From Selenomonas sputigena (GTDB lineage: Bacteria > Bacillota > Negativicutes > Selenomonadales > Selenomonadaceae), in the NCBI RefSeq assembly GCF_026015965.1, contig NZ_CP110383.1, forward strand, positions 62,001-126,000: a DNA stretch of 64,000 nucleotides, written 5' to 3'. The position numbers and the translations under genes are program-made. How positions within the stretch are numbered: the first letter of the stretch is position 1; every line of letters begins with the position of its first letter. Below are positions 33,013 to 42,247 of this stretch, piece after piece. The notes under the pieces were generated by a model. It was given only the letters and a program-made list of their open reading frames with translations, did not search any database and was not told the origin of the DNA.

Positions 33013-33738
33013 ATGCAAAAAGCGCCGTACATCGCTGAGCGCGCCATTGTCCTTGCGGCGGGGCGCGGCGAGAGGATGCGTCCCTTGACCGATGAGACGC
33101 CGAAGCCCTTGGTGCGCGTCGGCGAGCGCCGCATCATCGACACTCTGCTCTCGGCGCTTGTGGCGGCGGATTACCCTGAGATCTGTGTTGTGCGCGGCTA
33201 CTTGAGCGAGAAGTTTGAGGCTCTCAAGGAGGAGTACCCGATGATCCGCTTCATCGATAACCCGCACTGGCATGAGGCGAACAACATCGCATCGTTGCTC
33301 GCCGTGGGAGAGCTTGTCGAGAATGCGATGATCGTCGAGGGAGATCTCTTTCTGCAAAATCCCGCGCTCCTTTGCCGTGAGCAGACAGGGACGAACTATC
33401 TGGCGATTCCTGTCGAAGAGACGGATGACTGGTGCTTCTTCCCCGATGAGGAGGGCGTCATCCGCCGCATGGCGGTTGGCGGTAAGGAGTGCTGGAAGAT
33501 GGTCGGCATATCCTATTGGACGCCGAAGGATGGCAGGAAACTCTCCGAGTCTTTGCAAAGGCTCTATGAGACGCCTGGCGGGTCTGAACGCTATTGGGAC
33601 GAGGCGGCTCTTTCGGCCGACATCGAGGATTTCTGCGTCCGTGTGCGTGCCTGCAGCGAGAAGGATGTGCAGGAAATCGATACGGTTGAGGAGTTGGAAA
33701 CGTTGAGGCGGAAGTACGGGGAAATGGAGGAGAAGTGA
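33013..33738 (+). CDS. LicC/PntC-like nucleotidyltransferase
   Basis: A 241-residue sugar-nucleotidyltransferase-fold enzyme. The signature RAIVLAAGRGERMRPLT and TPKPLV at the N-terminus binds CTP/NTP and Mg; the NNIASLLAVGEL and MIVEGDLFL segments resemble LicC, the CTP:phosphocholine cytidylyltransferase, and the related PntC, which activates 2-aminoethylphosphonate. GRGERM and the EGDLF acidic motif are intact. ATG 33013 is used because AAAGGAGG abuts the ATG at 33001. Two genes upstream of a PEP mutase, so activation of a phosphonate or phospho-amine for transfer to glycan is a reasonable hypothesis. Stop overlaps the next start. Confidence 0.75.
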   Translation: MQKAPYIAERAIVLAAGRGERMRPLTDETPKPLVRVGERRIIDTLLSALVAADYPEICVVRGYLSEKFEALKEEYPMIRFIDNPHWHEANNIASLLAVGELVENAMIVEGDLFLQNPALLCREQTGTNYLAIPVEETDDWCFFPDEEGVIRRMAVGGKECWKMVGISYWTPKDGRKLSESLQRLYETPGGSERYWDEAALSADIEDFCVRVRACSEKDVQEIDTVEELETLRRKYGEMEEK

Positions 33739-35037
33739 TGGCTACGCGCGCATTTCCGCCGGGAAACGCAAGGGGAGCGGAAGTTTTTCAGGTTCTGCTG
33801 CAGAAGAGTCGCGACGGTATGTACGATGAGACCTTTTTTGCTCTTGTTGAGCAGTATCGTCAAATGTATCCGTTATCTCAAAAGGGAAGGCTACAGGGCA
33901 GTGCCCAATCTCATGCGATTTTTCTCCTCGGGAATCATATTCGACAATCACTATGCTGCTGCAGAATATACATACCCGTCGTTGGCTGGAATGGAAACAG
34001 GACTTTACATGCATCGCCTGCAGGTGTTTGATAACTGTTTCGGCGGGGAGATCGATGGTGGGATCAAGACGCTTTCGGAAGGCGCGGCGGAGCTCGGGTA
34101 CTACTGCGTCAACGTCATGGGAGCCTCGGAGGGCGTTTACAACGGTGTCACGCGCGGCTTCCATCGGCTCATCGTCAACCTGAATCACCTGTCGTCTGCC
34201 GAGGCTGTGGAAAGGACGATCCGCCAGATCGAGGCATTTGATGAATACGATCAGTATGTATTCCTGCATTTTTCCGATACGCATACGCGCTCCATATTGA
34301 TGGATGCACTGCCTCTTGCGACGCAGACGCATCTGCCGTTGGAAGAGCGTTTACTGGGGGCGGAAGACGAAAAAACAAGCGTATTTCTCTCGGAACGCGC
34401 CATTTATTCCCATGCCAATCGAGAGGGGATACGTCGGGTGGATCGGATCCTAGGGGACTTTTTTTCGCATCTGGAGAGCCGCTTTGCGCCGGAGGAGTAT
34501 GTGGTTCATCTCTATTCCGACCACGGGGTTCCCGTTTACGAGAAGGAGCCTTATCCGACGAGCGAAAACCAGGCCTGCGCCGCATTGATGCTACGCGGCG
34601 CGGGAATTCCAAAGATTGGGCGTTGTGCGGAACTCGTGAGCGGACTCGATTTTTATCCGATTGCGGCGCACAGCCTGGGATTCTTGCCCAGCGCGTCCAT
34701 TGACGGCAATCTGCCGAAAGTCTTGGGCGGTAAGGAGCGTGAATATGTGGTTTCCAGCACGCAGTTTCCCGGGCAGCCGTATCGCGTAAGCATACGCACC
34801 CAATTGCATGAATGCCGCATGGAAAGTGTTTTTCCCGTGACGCAGGAAGGCACCGTCAATCTTGCGGGAGCATCTATCGAGATTTATACGCGCGAAGGCC
34901 ATGAGCAGGTGGAAGATGAGGCGCTTTACCGTTATTTTATTTCTCTGCTCGATGACCATACGCGCTCATTTAATACAGAGGGGCATGAATGGCTAGAGCA
35001 CTTCATGGAAAAGGTGAAGGAATCATGGCACGCATGA
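33738..35037 (+). CDS. Alkaline phosphatase/sulfatase-superfamily protein, apparently frameshifted near 33873
   Basis: The main part (frame of ATG 33826, 403 residues) has the superfamily core: VPNLMRFFSSGIIFDNHY, EYTYPSLAGMETG with Thr (codon 33970) where sulfatases have the formylglycine residue, and the metal-binding LYSDHG. Thr is the nucleophile in phosphotransferase members such as phosphoethanolamine transferases. The N-terminal metal motif is missing from this frame but appears as SRDGMYDETFF in the frame starting ATG 33738, which overlaps the upstream stop. Removing one T at 33873-33874 joins both into QMYPYLKREGYRAVPNL, so the gene carries a one-base insertion or the sequence an error. 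No membrane segments. Sulfatase remains an alternative. Confidence 0.65.
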
Positions 35038-35047
35038 GGAGGAATCT

Positions 35048-36346
35048 ATGGGAAATATTGCTTACGCCTGCTTCTGCACCGATGTGATTCACGAAGGGCA
35101 TCGAAACATTCTGCGCGAAGCCAAGAAGCACGGTACGGTCGTTGCCGGTGTCCTTTCTGACCGCGAGATGGTGCGTTACAATCGCTTTCCCTCCATATCG
35201 CTTGAAGAGCGCATCGCGCTTTTGGAGGCCGAGTCAGAGGTCGAACGCGTCATCGTGCAGGACGCCATCATGTACGATGCGGTCATTGCATCTCTGAGAC
35301 CTGATTTCGTCGTGCACGGAGACAACTGGCGCGGCGGTCCGATGTCTGCAATTCGCGAGAACGTGCTGGCCAATCTCAAGAAGACGGGCGGTACACTCAT
35401 CGAGGTGCCATACACATGGAATCCGGATGTCAAGAAGATTGACGAGCGCGTGAAAGAGCGGCTCGTTATGCCAGAGTTTCGGCGGCGGCGTCTGCGCCGT
35501 CTCTTGGAGATCGTACCGATTGTCAAGACGATCGAGGTGCACGACGGGCTTACGGGACTTCTCGCAGAAAAGACCGTCGTCGAGCATGAGGGCGGTCTCG
35601 ATCAGTTCGATGCGCTTTGGATTTCGAGCCTCTGCGACTCGACGGCGAAGGGCAAGCCCGACATCGAGCTTGTCGATATGTCGTCGCGTATCCGCACGAT
35701 CGATGATGTCATGGACGTCACGACGAAGCCCATCATCCTCGATGCCGATACGGGCGGTCTTATCGAGCATTTCGTCTACCATGTGCACACGTTGGAGCGC
35801 ATGGGCGTTTCCGCTGTCATACTGGAAGATAAGATCGGTCTCAAGAAGAACTCGCTCTTCGGCACGGAGGTCGAGCAGCAGCAGGATACGATCGAGCACT
35901 TCGCGGCGAAGATTCGGGCAGGCAAGGAGGCGCAGCGAACGGATGATTTCATGATCATCGCACGCATCGAGAGCCTGATTCTTGAAAAGGGACTGGCGGA
36001 TGCCTTGGAACGCGCTTCTGCCTATGTGGCAGCGGGTGCGGACGGCATCATGATCCACTCGCGCAAGAAGGAGCCGGACGAGGTATTCGCCTTTGCCGAC
36101 GTTTTCCGCAAGACGCATCCGGCTGTGCCGCTCGTCGCTGTTCCGACATCCTACAGCGCGGTGACAGAGGCGGAGCTTGCCGCGCATGGCGTGAATATCG
36201 TCATCTATGCGAACCAACTGACGCGCAGCGCCTTTCCCGCGATGGAGCACACGGCAATGTCCATCTTGAAGCACCATCGTGCTCTTGAGGCGGATGCGGA
36301 TCTTATGCCTTTCAAGGACATCATCCGCTTGATCGATGATGTCTAG
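35048..36346 (+). CDS. Cytidylyltransferase-phosphoenolpyruvate mutase fusion (phosphonate synthesis)
   Basis: PEP mutase rearranges phosphoenolpyruvate to phosphonopyruvate, the committed step that makes the C-P bond of natural phosphonates. The C-terminal domain has the diagnostic EDKIGLKKNS motif (residues 259-268), separating it from isocitrate-lyase relatives, plus LDADTGG and the MIHSRKKEPDEVF segment. The first 140 residues are a nucleotidyltransferase domain with the HEGH (HxGH-type) site and the LEERIALLEAE segment. GGAGGAA precedes the ATG. Phosphonopyruvate decarboxylase and the AEP transaminase, usual partners, are not in the window. With the LicC-like and phosphatase-fold neighbours it forms a candidate phosphonate-tailoring module. 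Confidence 0.88.
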   Translation: MGNIAYACFCTDVIHEGHRNILREAKKHGTVVAGVLSDREMVRYNRFPSISLEERIALLEAESEVERVIVQDAIMYDAVIASLRPDFVVHGDNWRGGPMSAIRENVLANLKKTGGTLIEVPYTWNPDVKKIDERVKERLVMPEFRRRRLRRLLEIVPIVKTIEVHDGLTGLLAEKTVVEHEGGLDQFDALWISSLCDSTAKGKPDIELVDMSSRIRTIDDVMDVTTKPIILDADTGGLIEHFVYHVHTLERMGVSAVILEDKIGLKKNSLFGTEVEQQQDTIEHFAAKIRAGKEAQRTDDFMIIARIESLILEKGLADALERASAYVAAGADGIMIHSRKKEPDEVFAFADVFRKTHPAVPLVAVPTSYSAVTEAELAAHGVNIVIYANQLTRSAFPAMEHTAMSILKHHRALEADADLMPFKDIIRLIDDV

Positions 36347-36432
36347 TTGTTTTGAATAGACGAAGACGCAGGCCCTAACGTACGAAAACAGACTGTGGGC
36401 GATGAATGGGTGAAAGGACGGAGCGTGCATGG

Positions 36433-37959
36433 ATGAATAAAGAAAAGAGGGAAGAGGCGATGAAGGATCAAGAAATCCAGCCTCAGAACGAAGTCGTGCA
36501 GGACGCGAAGAAGATCGCCGTCATTGTCGCACGCCAAGGAGAGGAACTTCCTCAGGATCTCCTGATGTCGATTCGACTTTTGGAGCAGCCGGCGGGCTTC
36601 ATGATGGAACTCGTCGAAGTCGAGGGCAAGGCCGGCATGGCGGCGGCATACGGACAGGCGATGGAAGCGAGCGACGCGAAGTACAAGGTCTATCTCGATG
36701 AGCGCGTGCGCATCCTGGACTCGCATCTCTTGGTGCGCCTCGTCCGCCTCTTTGAAAAGCACATCGATCTCGGCATACTCGGTGTTTCAGGCACGAAGCG
36801 CCTGCCGCCCGACGGCATCGCCTTTCATTCGACGCGGCGCATCGGCGCCCTCCGGCTTGCCGAGGGTGCGCGCACGGTGTCCTGGGGGCGGGTGCTCGGC
36901 GAGATGGAGAATGTGCTCGCCGTCGACGGCTTCCTCATGGCGACGCAGGTCGATCTGCCGTGGCGCGAGGATCTCTTTCATGGCGCGGCGTTCTTCGATG
37001 CGGCGCAGTGCCTGGAGTTCCGTCGTCAAGGGCTGCGCTCTGCCGTCGTGGGACAGGAGGAGCCGCTCGTGGAGTTCTTGGGTGAAAGCTTCCCCGCGGA
37101 CGAGAAAGGAAGGCAGGCGTTCCTTGCGGAGTACGCGACGGAGGCTCTGCCTTTGGTGAGCATCATCATCCCGACGCACGAGAGACCGGAACTTTTCAAG
37201 CAGGCGCTCGAAAGTGCGCTCGCGCAGACGTATCGCAATATCGAGGTCATCGTCAGCGACAACAGCGAGGATGCGCGGACGGAAGAGCTGATGAAGGCCT
37301 ATGCCGACGATGAGCGCATACACTATACGCATGATGCAGGACTCCCCGCCATGCAGAATTGGGTGAGGCCGCTCGAACGAATGCGCGGTGAGTATTTCGC
37401 CTATCTTTTCGATGACGACCTCTATGCGCCCGAGAAGATCGAGCGCATGGCGGACGCTTTGAGCATGGAGGACGGCATTGCCTTCGTGACCTCGCATCGC
37501 TGCGCCATTGACGAGGCGGGAAACATCGTCCCCGATCCGGCGATCGACCCCTTGCCCGTCGAGGAAACCGCACGCATCCCGGGCGATTTGGCGATCTGCG
37601 GGCTTCTCGAAAAGCAGGCGAACTTCATCGGAGAGTATACGACTGTTCTGTTGCCGCGCTCGGCGAAGGAAACGGTGCGCGAGGTTCTGACGGAGGAGCC
37701 TCGAAGTGCGCTGGTCGATGTCGAGTGCTGGATTCGCCTGCTGGAGAAGGGCGATCTTCTCTACATCGTCGATACGCTCAGCTACTTCCGCAAGCATGAG
37801 GGGCAGTCGAGCAATGATCCTGCCATCCACGCTGCATGCGCGCGCGCTTGGGCGAAGCTCTTGCGCGAGCGTGCGGCGCAGGAGAGCGGCATGAGACGCA
37901 AGAAGATGTTCGAACAGGCGGAACTCATCGAGATGTTTTTGCGTGCGAGAGGGAGATGA
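36433..37959 (+). CDS. Two-domain glycosyltransferase (degenerate Glyco_tranf_2_5 plus GT2)
   Basis: About 508 residues. The first 230 (KIAVIVARQGEELPQDLLMS, KYKVYLDERVRI, VDGFLMATQVDLPWREDLF) are clearly related to the stand-alone protein at 41550-42233 but less conserved. From residue 240 a classical GT2 domain follows: LPLVSIIIPTHERPELFKQA, VSDNSEDARTEELM, YLFDDDLYAPEKI with the DDD metal site, and LSYFRKHEGQSS. ATG 36433 has GAAAGGACGGAG nine bases upstream; 36460 is an alternative. Close similarity of its GT2 half to that at 21225-21950 suggests duplication within the island. Confidence 0.8.
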   Translation: MNKEKREEAMKDQEIQPQNEVVQDAKKIAVIVARQGEELPQDLLMSIRLLEQPAGFMMELVEVEGKAGMAAAYGQAMEASDAKYKVYLDERVRILDSHLLVRLVRLFEKHIDLGILGVSGTKRLPPDGIAFHSTRRIGALRLAEGARTVSWGRVLGEMENVLAVDGFLMATQVDLPWREDLFHGAAFFDAAQCLEFRRQGLRSAVVGQEEPLVEFLGESFPADEKGRQAFLAEYATEALPLVSIIIPTHERPELFKQALESALAQTYRNIEVIVSDNSEDARTEELMKAYADDERIHYTHDAGLPAMQNWVRPLERMRGEYFAYLFDDDLYAPEKIERMADALSMEDGIAFVTSHRCAIDEAGNIVPDPAIDPLPVEETARIPGDLAICGLLEKQANFIGEYTTVLLPRSAKETVREVLTEEPRSALVDVECWIRLLEKGDLLYIVDTLSYFRKHEGQSSNDPAIHAACARAWAKLLRERAAQESGMRRKKMFEQAELIEMFLRARGR

Positions 37960-37963
37960 CGTT

Positions 37964-39304
37964 ATGAAAGAAAGAGAAGAGAAGCGTCAGGAACTTCATG
38001 ACAAGATCCTCGCGCTCGTGCGCGAGTACGCCGACGAATACCACAAGCCTGAGCCATGGACGAAGGGCGCACGCATTCCCTACGCGGGGCGCGTCTACGA
38101 TCACGAGGAGATGGAAGCCCTCGTCGACAGCTCTTTGGAATTCTGGCTGACGGCGGGACGCTATGCCGTACAGTTTGAAAAGGGGCTGGCCGCATTTCTC
38201 GGCACGCGTCACGCGCTTGCCGTCAATTCGGGTTCTGCGGCGAACTTGCTGGCGTTCATGGCGCTGACTTCACCGCTCCTCGGCGAGCGCGCCGTGCGCC
38301 CGGGCGATGAGGTCATCACGGTCGCGGCGGGCTTCCCGACGACGGTCGCGCCGATCATCCAGTACGGCGCCGTGCCCGTCTTCGTCGACGTGACGATCCC
38401 GCAGTACAACATCGACGTCACGCGGTTGGAAGAGGCGCTGTCGCCCAAGACGCGTGCCGTCATGCTCGCGCACACGCTCGGCAACCCGTTCGACCTTCGG
38501 GCGGTCAAGGCATTTTGCGAAAAGCATGGGCTTTGGCTCGTCGAGGACAATTGCGACGCGCTCGGTTCGCGCTATGAGATTGACGGCAAGCAGTGCTATA
38601 CGGGCACGGTCGGCGACATCGGCACGTCGAGCTTCTACCCGCCGCACCACATGACGATGGGCGAGGGCGGTGCCGTCTATACGAAGGACGCGCTGCTCTT
38701 CCGCATCCTGCGTTCTTTGCGCGACTGGGGGCGCGACTGCATCTGCCCGCCGGGCGAGGACGGCTTCTGCGGCCACCGCTTCGACGGGCAGTACGGCAAA
38801 CTGCCGAAGGGCTATGATCACAAGTATGTCTATTCGCACTTCGGCTACAATCTCAAGGTCACGGATATGCAGGCGGCGGTCGGCTGCGCGCAGCTCAAGA
38901 AGCTGCCCTCCTTCGTCGAAAAGCGCAGGCAAAACTTTGCACGCCTCAAGGCGGCGCTTCAAGGTATCGAAGAAAAGCTCATCTTGCCCGAGCCGTGTCC
39001 GCACAGTGAGCCTAGCTGGTTCGGCTTCCTCCTGACCTGCCGCGAGGGCGTCGAAAGAGAGCCAATCGTCCGTGCCCTCGAAGCGCACGGCATACAGACG
39101 CGCATGCTCTTCGCGGGCAACCTCGTCAAGCATCCGTGCTTTGACCGCCTACGTGAAGCGAAAAGTGGCTACCGCGTCGTCGGCGAGCTTTCGGCGACCG
39201 ACCGCATCATGCGCGATACCTTCTGGCTCGGCGTCTACCCGGGCATGGCGGCGGAGCAGATTGACTATATGGCGGAGGTCCTGCACAGCGTCCTCAAGGG
39301 GTAG
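37964..39304 (+). CDS. rfbH: CDP-4-keto-6-deoxy-D-glucose 3-dehydratase-like enzyme (RfbH/E1)
   Basis: RfbH is a PMP- and iron-sulfur-dependent dehydratase that removes the C3 hydroxyl of CDP-4-keto-6-deoxyglucose on the route to CDP-3,6-dideoxyhexoses. The 446-residue protein has the DegT/DnrJ fold (VNSGSAANLLAF, AHTLGNPFDL, VEDNCDALGS) and the hallmark replacement of the PLP-lysine by His in FYPPHHMTMGEGGAV. Cysteines in DCICPPGEDGFCGHRF fit the E1 cluster-binding region. ATG 37964 is preferred. Together with the rfbG homologue at 42248 it would make CDP-4-keto-3,6-dideoxyglucose, given an electron donor reductase from elsewhere. Confidence 0.88.
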   Translation: MKEREEKRQELHDKILALVREYADEYHKPEPWTKGARIPYAGRVYDHEEMEALVDSSLEFWLTAGRYAVQFEKGLAAFLGTRHALAVNSGSAANLLAFMALTSPLLGERAVRPGDEVITVAAGFPTTVAPIIQYGAVPVFVDVTIPQYNIDVTRLEEALSPKTRAVMLAHTLGNPFDLRAVKAFCEKHGLWLVEDNCDALGSRYEIDGKQCYTGTVGDIGTSSFYPPHHMTMGEGGAVYTKDALLFRILRSLRDWGRDCICPPGEDGFCGHRFDGQYGKLPKGYDHKYVYSHFGYNLKVTDMQAAVGCAQLKKLPSFVEKRRQNFARLKAALQGIEEKLILPEPCPHSEPSWFGFLLTCREGVEREPIVRALEAHGIQTRMLFAGNLVKHPCFDRLREAKSGYRVVGELSATDRIMRDTFWLGVYPGMAAEQIDYMAEVLHSVLKG

Positions 39305-39373
39305 AGAAAATTGCGGCGCGGCAGGGAAGCGGATTCGTCAGCGGCTTTGCACCTTGCTAGTACAGGAGGATTT

Positions 39374-40675
39374 ATGAAAACGATACTTGAGTCATTCGAG
39401 GCCTTTGGCGAGCGCCTTTCGCCCGGTGCGCCATTTCCCGCGCAGGATTTCGTGCGCGTCATGGAGCCTGTCTTTGCGGCGGAAGGGTACCGCACACCGC
39501 GCACCGCAGGCGAGAAGATGCAGATGCTCGTCATCATGGATGCGGGCGTCGGCGACTTCCTGTGCTTTTCGGGCGCTCTGCGCGAGCTTCGCCGCCTCTA
39601 TCCTGCGGCGGCGATTACGCTCATGATCTTTCCGCCGGGATTCAAGCTTGCCGAGCAATGTCCGTACATCGACTTCCTGCTCGGCAATGAGCAGCTTCCC
39701 GTGCTGCGTCATGTGTCGGAGCTTTTTGCAGCGCACGCCGGGTATGCGGCGGAGCATCTTTTGGGGCAGCGCTTCGATCTCGCCTTCGTATTCGGGCACT
39801 ATGCGAGCGCCTACCTTCTCGCCTACATGGCAGGCGCGAAGGAGCGCATCGGTCATATAGGCGATTTTTCGGCAGGCGGACTTTCACGCGAGAACTGCGC
39901 GGCGCTTTTGACGCGCCCTTTGGAAAAGCCCGTGCATCCCTTGCACATGGCTGATCTTTGCTTCGATGTGCTCGATCAGATGCTTGCCGCACCCGTGGCC
40001 GATCGTTCGCTGGAGCTTTGGCTGACGAAGGAGGACATCGCGGGCGTGCGCGAAAAGCTCTCATATCTCGGAGCACCTTCGGCAGGGCGAAAGCTCTTCG
40101 CCATCGGTCTGGGCGGCAGCACGCGGCGCAAGCATTGGCCGCCCGCCGCTTACGCTGCATTCTTGCGCCTGCTTTTGACAGAGGAGAGCGAGGCGTTCTT
40201 CCTGCTCCTGGGCGGCAGGGACGATGCGACGGAAGCGGCGGAAGTAGCCCGTGCGCTCGGCGAGGAGCGGGCGCTTTCCCTCGCGGGCGCGCTCGACTTT
40301 CGCGAGACGGCTTCTGCCGTCACGCTCTGTTCGACGTACATCGGCAACGATACGAGCCTCCTGCATATAGCGGCGGTCATTGGTCTGCCCGTGCTGGAGA
40401 TCTGTTGCTACGGCGCCGATCTGCCGCTCGATGAAAAGGCGATTCCCATGCACCATTATCCGTACCGCACGGCTGCCGTCGTCGTGCAGCCCGCAAGGGC
40501 TCTGGCGGATTGCGCCGAGGAGCCGCGCGATGCTTACGGCTGCAAGCACACGGGGGAAGCGCACTGCATCGCCTCGATTGCGCCTGCGACGGTGCTCGAA
40601 GCGTATCATCTGCTGCTGCAGCAGGCGGCGACGGGGAAGCGGCAGCCGCTTTTCGTCTGTGAAGAAGAGGCGTGA
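39374..40675 (+). CDS. Glycosyltransferase family 9 (heptosyltransferase-like)
   Basis: A 433-residue GT-B enzyme of family 9, which includes LPS heptosyltransferases. The N-terminal Rossmann region has MLVIMDAGVGDFLCFSGALR and LRRLYPAAAITLM; the C-terminal nucleotide-binding region has FAIGLGGSTRRKHWPPAAY, FFLLLGGRDDATEA and the strongly conserved TYIGNDTSLLHIAAV. ACAGGAGG precedes the ATG. A Cys-rich tail segment near GCKHTGEAHCIASI resembles that of other GT9 proteins. Substrate is unknown; placement argues for the island's glycan rather than LPS core. Confidence 0.85.
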   Translation: MKTILESFEAFGERLSPGAPFPAQDFVRVMEPVFAAEGYRTPRTAGEKMQMLVIMDAGVGDFLCFSGALRELRRLYPAAAITLMIFPPGFKLAEQCPYIDFLLGNEQLPVLRHVSELFAAHAGYAAEHLLGQRFDLAFVFGHYASAYLLAYMAGAKERIGHIGDFSAGGLSRENCAALLTRPLEKPVHPLHMADLCFDVLDQMLAAPVADRSLELWLTKEDIAGVREKLSYLGAPSAGRKLFAIGLGGSTRRKHWPPAAYAAFLRLLLTEESEAFFLLLGGRDDATEAAEVARALGEERALSLAGALDFRETASAVTLCSTYIGNDTSLLHIAAVIGLPVLEICCYGADLPLDEKAIPMHHYPYRTAAVVVQPARALADCAEEPRDAYGCKHTGEAHCIASIAPATVLEAYHLLLQQAATGKRQPLFVCEEEA

Positions 40676-40743
40676 CGGCGTGCACGCTGCCGGACGTGGT
40701 AGCGCATGGAGATAAAGTGCTGACGCAATGAGGAGACGATACG

Positions 40744-41553
40744 ATGCTCGATATGCCCTTCAATGAAGCCGTTTATGGGGAAATGGCGGCATTTTTCTCG
40801 GAGAAGGATGCCGGAGATATCTTGCTTTTCGGCATGGCGAGCGCTTGGGAGGAGCGCTTCCGGCAGGATTTTCCGAGCGATGTGTTTCAGACGGCTTCGC
40901 TGCATACGGAGGTGCCGGAGACCTGGCACGGCAGCTTTTCTCTGATCGTCGCGGCGCCCGGCATTGAGGAAGTGGCTGCCGTGGAGAGCCTGCTCGAATA
41001 TCTGCATGTGCTTCTCACGCCCGGCGGCGCTCTGATCGTGCCCTTTCGCAACGTCTGCCACTGGAGCGTCTTTCAATCGTGGTGCGACGGTGAGATGCGT
41101 TACAGTACGAATCCTCTGCTCAGGGGGCAGGGCAGGCTCTTTTCTTTTCCTGAAATCATACGGCTCGCGAAGCTCTCGCACTACGAAGCTTTGAGCGTGA
41201 GAAGAATCGCGGAGGCCGGGGAGCCGCAGCTGCTTCGGCTGCTTCGCGAATGCGGTGCAGAAGATGAGGGGAAAAATCCCGAGATCGCCTGGTGGATCAT
41301 CCACATGACGGCAATCCCGATGGGCATCGTGCGGCTCAAGGCGCGCTATACAGCAGAGGTGCGTCATCTGCTGGCGCGTCTTCTGCACCGCCTCGAAAAC
41401 GGCGTGGAGGAAGAGGCATCGCTCGTATCGCTGCGGCAGCTGCTTGTTGAAAACGGCATCGAGGCCGGCTATCTGGAAGAATTCGTCAAGAGTGTTGCGG
41501 CGGACGCTGCGAGGCTGATTGACATCCTGCGCAAGGAGGGACTGTTCGGATGA
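40744..41553 (+). CDS. Possible SAM-dependent methyltransferase-like protein
   Basis: A 269-residue protein with a Rossmann-like central part: DILLFGMASAWEERF, then SFSLIVAAPGIEEVAAVESL, LEYLHVLLTPGGALIVPF, which resembles motifs I, IV and the post-IV strand of class I methyltransferases (LxPGGxLI is typical). The glycine-rich motif I is degenerate, so it may have lost SAM binding. The C-terminal 90 residues are helical. Overlaps the next gene by ATGA. A role in capping or methylating the glycan is possible but unproven. Confidence 0.5.
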   Translation: MLDMPFNEAVYGEMAAFFSEKDAGDILLFGMASAWEERFRQDFPSDVFQTASLHTEVPETWHGSFSLIVAAPGIEEVAAVESLLEYLHVLLTPGGALIVPFRNVCHWSVFQSWCDGEMRYSTNPLLRGQGRLFSFPEIIRLAKLSHYEALSVRRIAEAGEPQLLRLLRECGAEDEGKNPEIAWWIIHMTAIPMGIVRLKARYTAEVRHLLARLLHRLENGVEEEASLVSLRQLLVENGIEAGYLEEFVKSVAADAARLIDILRKEGLFG

Positions 41554-42233
41554 ACGGGGACGCGAAGAAGATCGCCTTCATTGCCTGCGTGAACGATGAA
41601 GAAATGTATGAGGAAAGTGTGCGCTATCTGCGCCATCTGGAAGTGCCGCAGGGCTTTTCCGTCGAGCTCGTACCCGTGTACGGCGCCTCGTCGATGACGG
41701 CGGGCTATGAGGCGGCGCGGCGCGCGACCACGGCGCGCTTCAAGGTTTACATGCATCAGGATATTCTGCTGACGGAGAAGAGGCTCATCCCCCGTATGCT
41801 GGAAATCTTCCGCCTGCGCCCCGAAGTCGGACTCATCGGCTTTGCGGGCTGCCGTCATATCCCGGACAGCGGCGTCTGGTGGGATTCGAAGGAGTGCTAT
41901 GGCTCGGTCTGGCATGTTCGTGAGCCGGAGTCCATGGAATTGGTCAGCCGCCTTGCTGTGCCGGACGAAGGCATCGAGGTGGCGGCGCTCGACGGTATCT
42001 TCCTGGCGACGCGGACGGATGTGCCGTGGCGCGAAGATATTTTCATGGGCTGGCACTTTTATGACATTTCGGCTTCCATGGAGTATCGGCGGCGCGGCAT
42101 GCGCCTCATGATTCCGCGTTTTGAAAAGCCGCCGTGCATCCATGAGACGGGGCGCAAGCGCCTTGATGACGCATGGGAGACGGCGCGGCAGGTCTTTCTT
42201 GCCGAATACGGAAAAGAATTGCAGCATGGCTGA
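41550..42233 (+). CDS. Glyco_tranf_2_5-type glycosyltransferase
   Basis: A 227-residue single-domain protein of the short GT2-like group (PF13712 type). Seen are KIAFIACVNDEEMYEESVRY, FKVYMHQDILLTEKRLIPRM with an HQD acidic motif, GLIGFAGCRHIPDSGVWWDS, and VAALDGIFLATRTDVPWRED followed by GWHFYDISASMEYRRRGM. The retained Trp, His and Asp residues make it more complete than its relative at the N-terminus of the 36433 gene. Coupled to the upstream gene by ATGA. Confidence 0.77.
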   Translation: MNGDAKKIAFIACVNDEEMYEESVRYLRHLEVPQGFSVELVPVYGASSMTAGYEAARRATTARFKVYMHQDILLTEKRLIPRMLEIFRLRPEVGLIGFAGCRHIPDSGVWWDSKECYGSVWHVREPESMELVSRLAVPDEGIEVAALDGIFLATRTDVPWREDIFMGWHFYDISASMEYRRRGMRLMIPRFEKPPCIHETGRKRLDDAWETARQVFLAEYGKELQHG

Positions 42234-42247
42234 GAGGGGGAGCGCAG

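Noticed and set aside
36380-36410. Sigma-28-like boxes before the 36433 glycosyltransferase
   Set aside because: CTAACG and GGCGATG are separated by 17 rather than 15 bases and both boxes deviate, so it does not fit the set.
40710-40740. ATAAAG and GACGATA before the gene at 40744
   Set aside because: Spacing is wrong and the would-be -10 box overlaps the ribosome-binding site.
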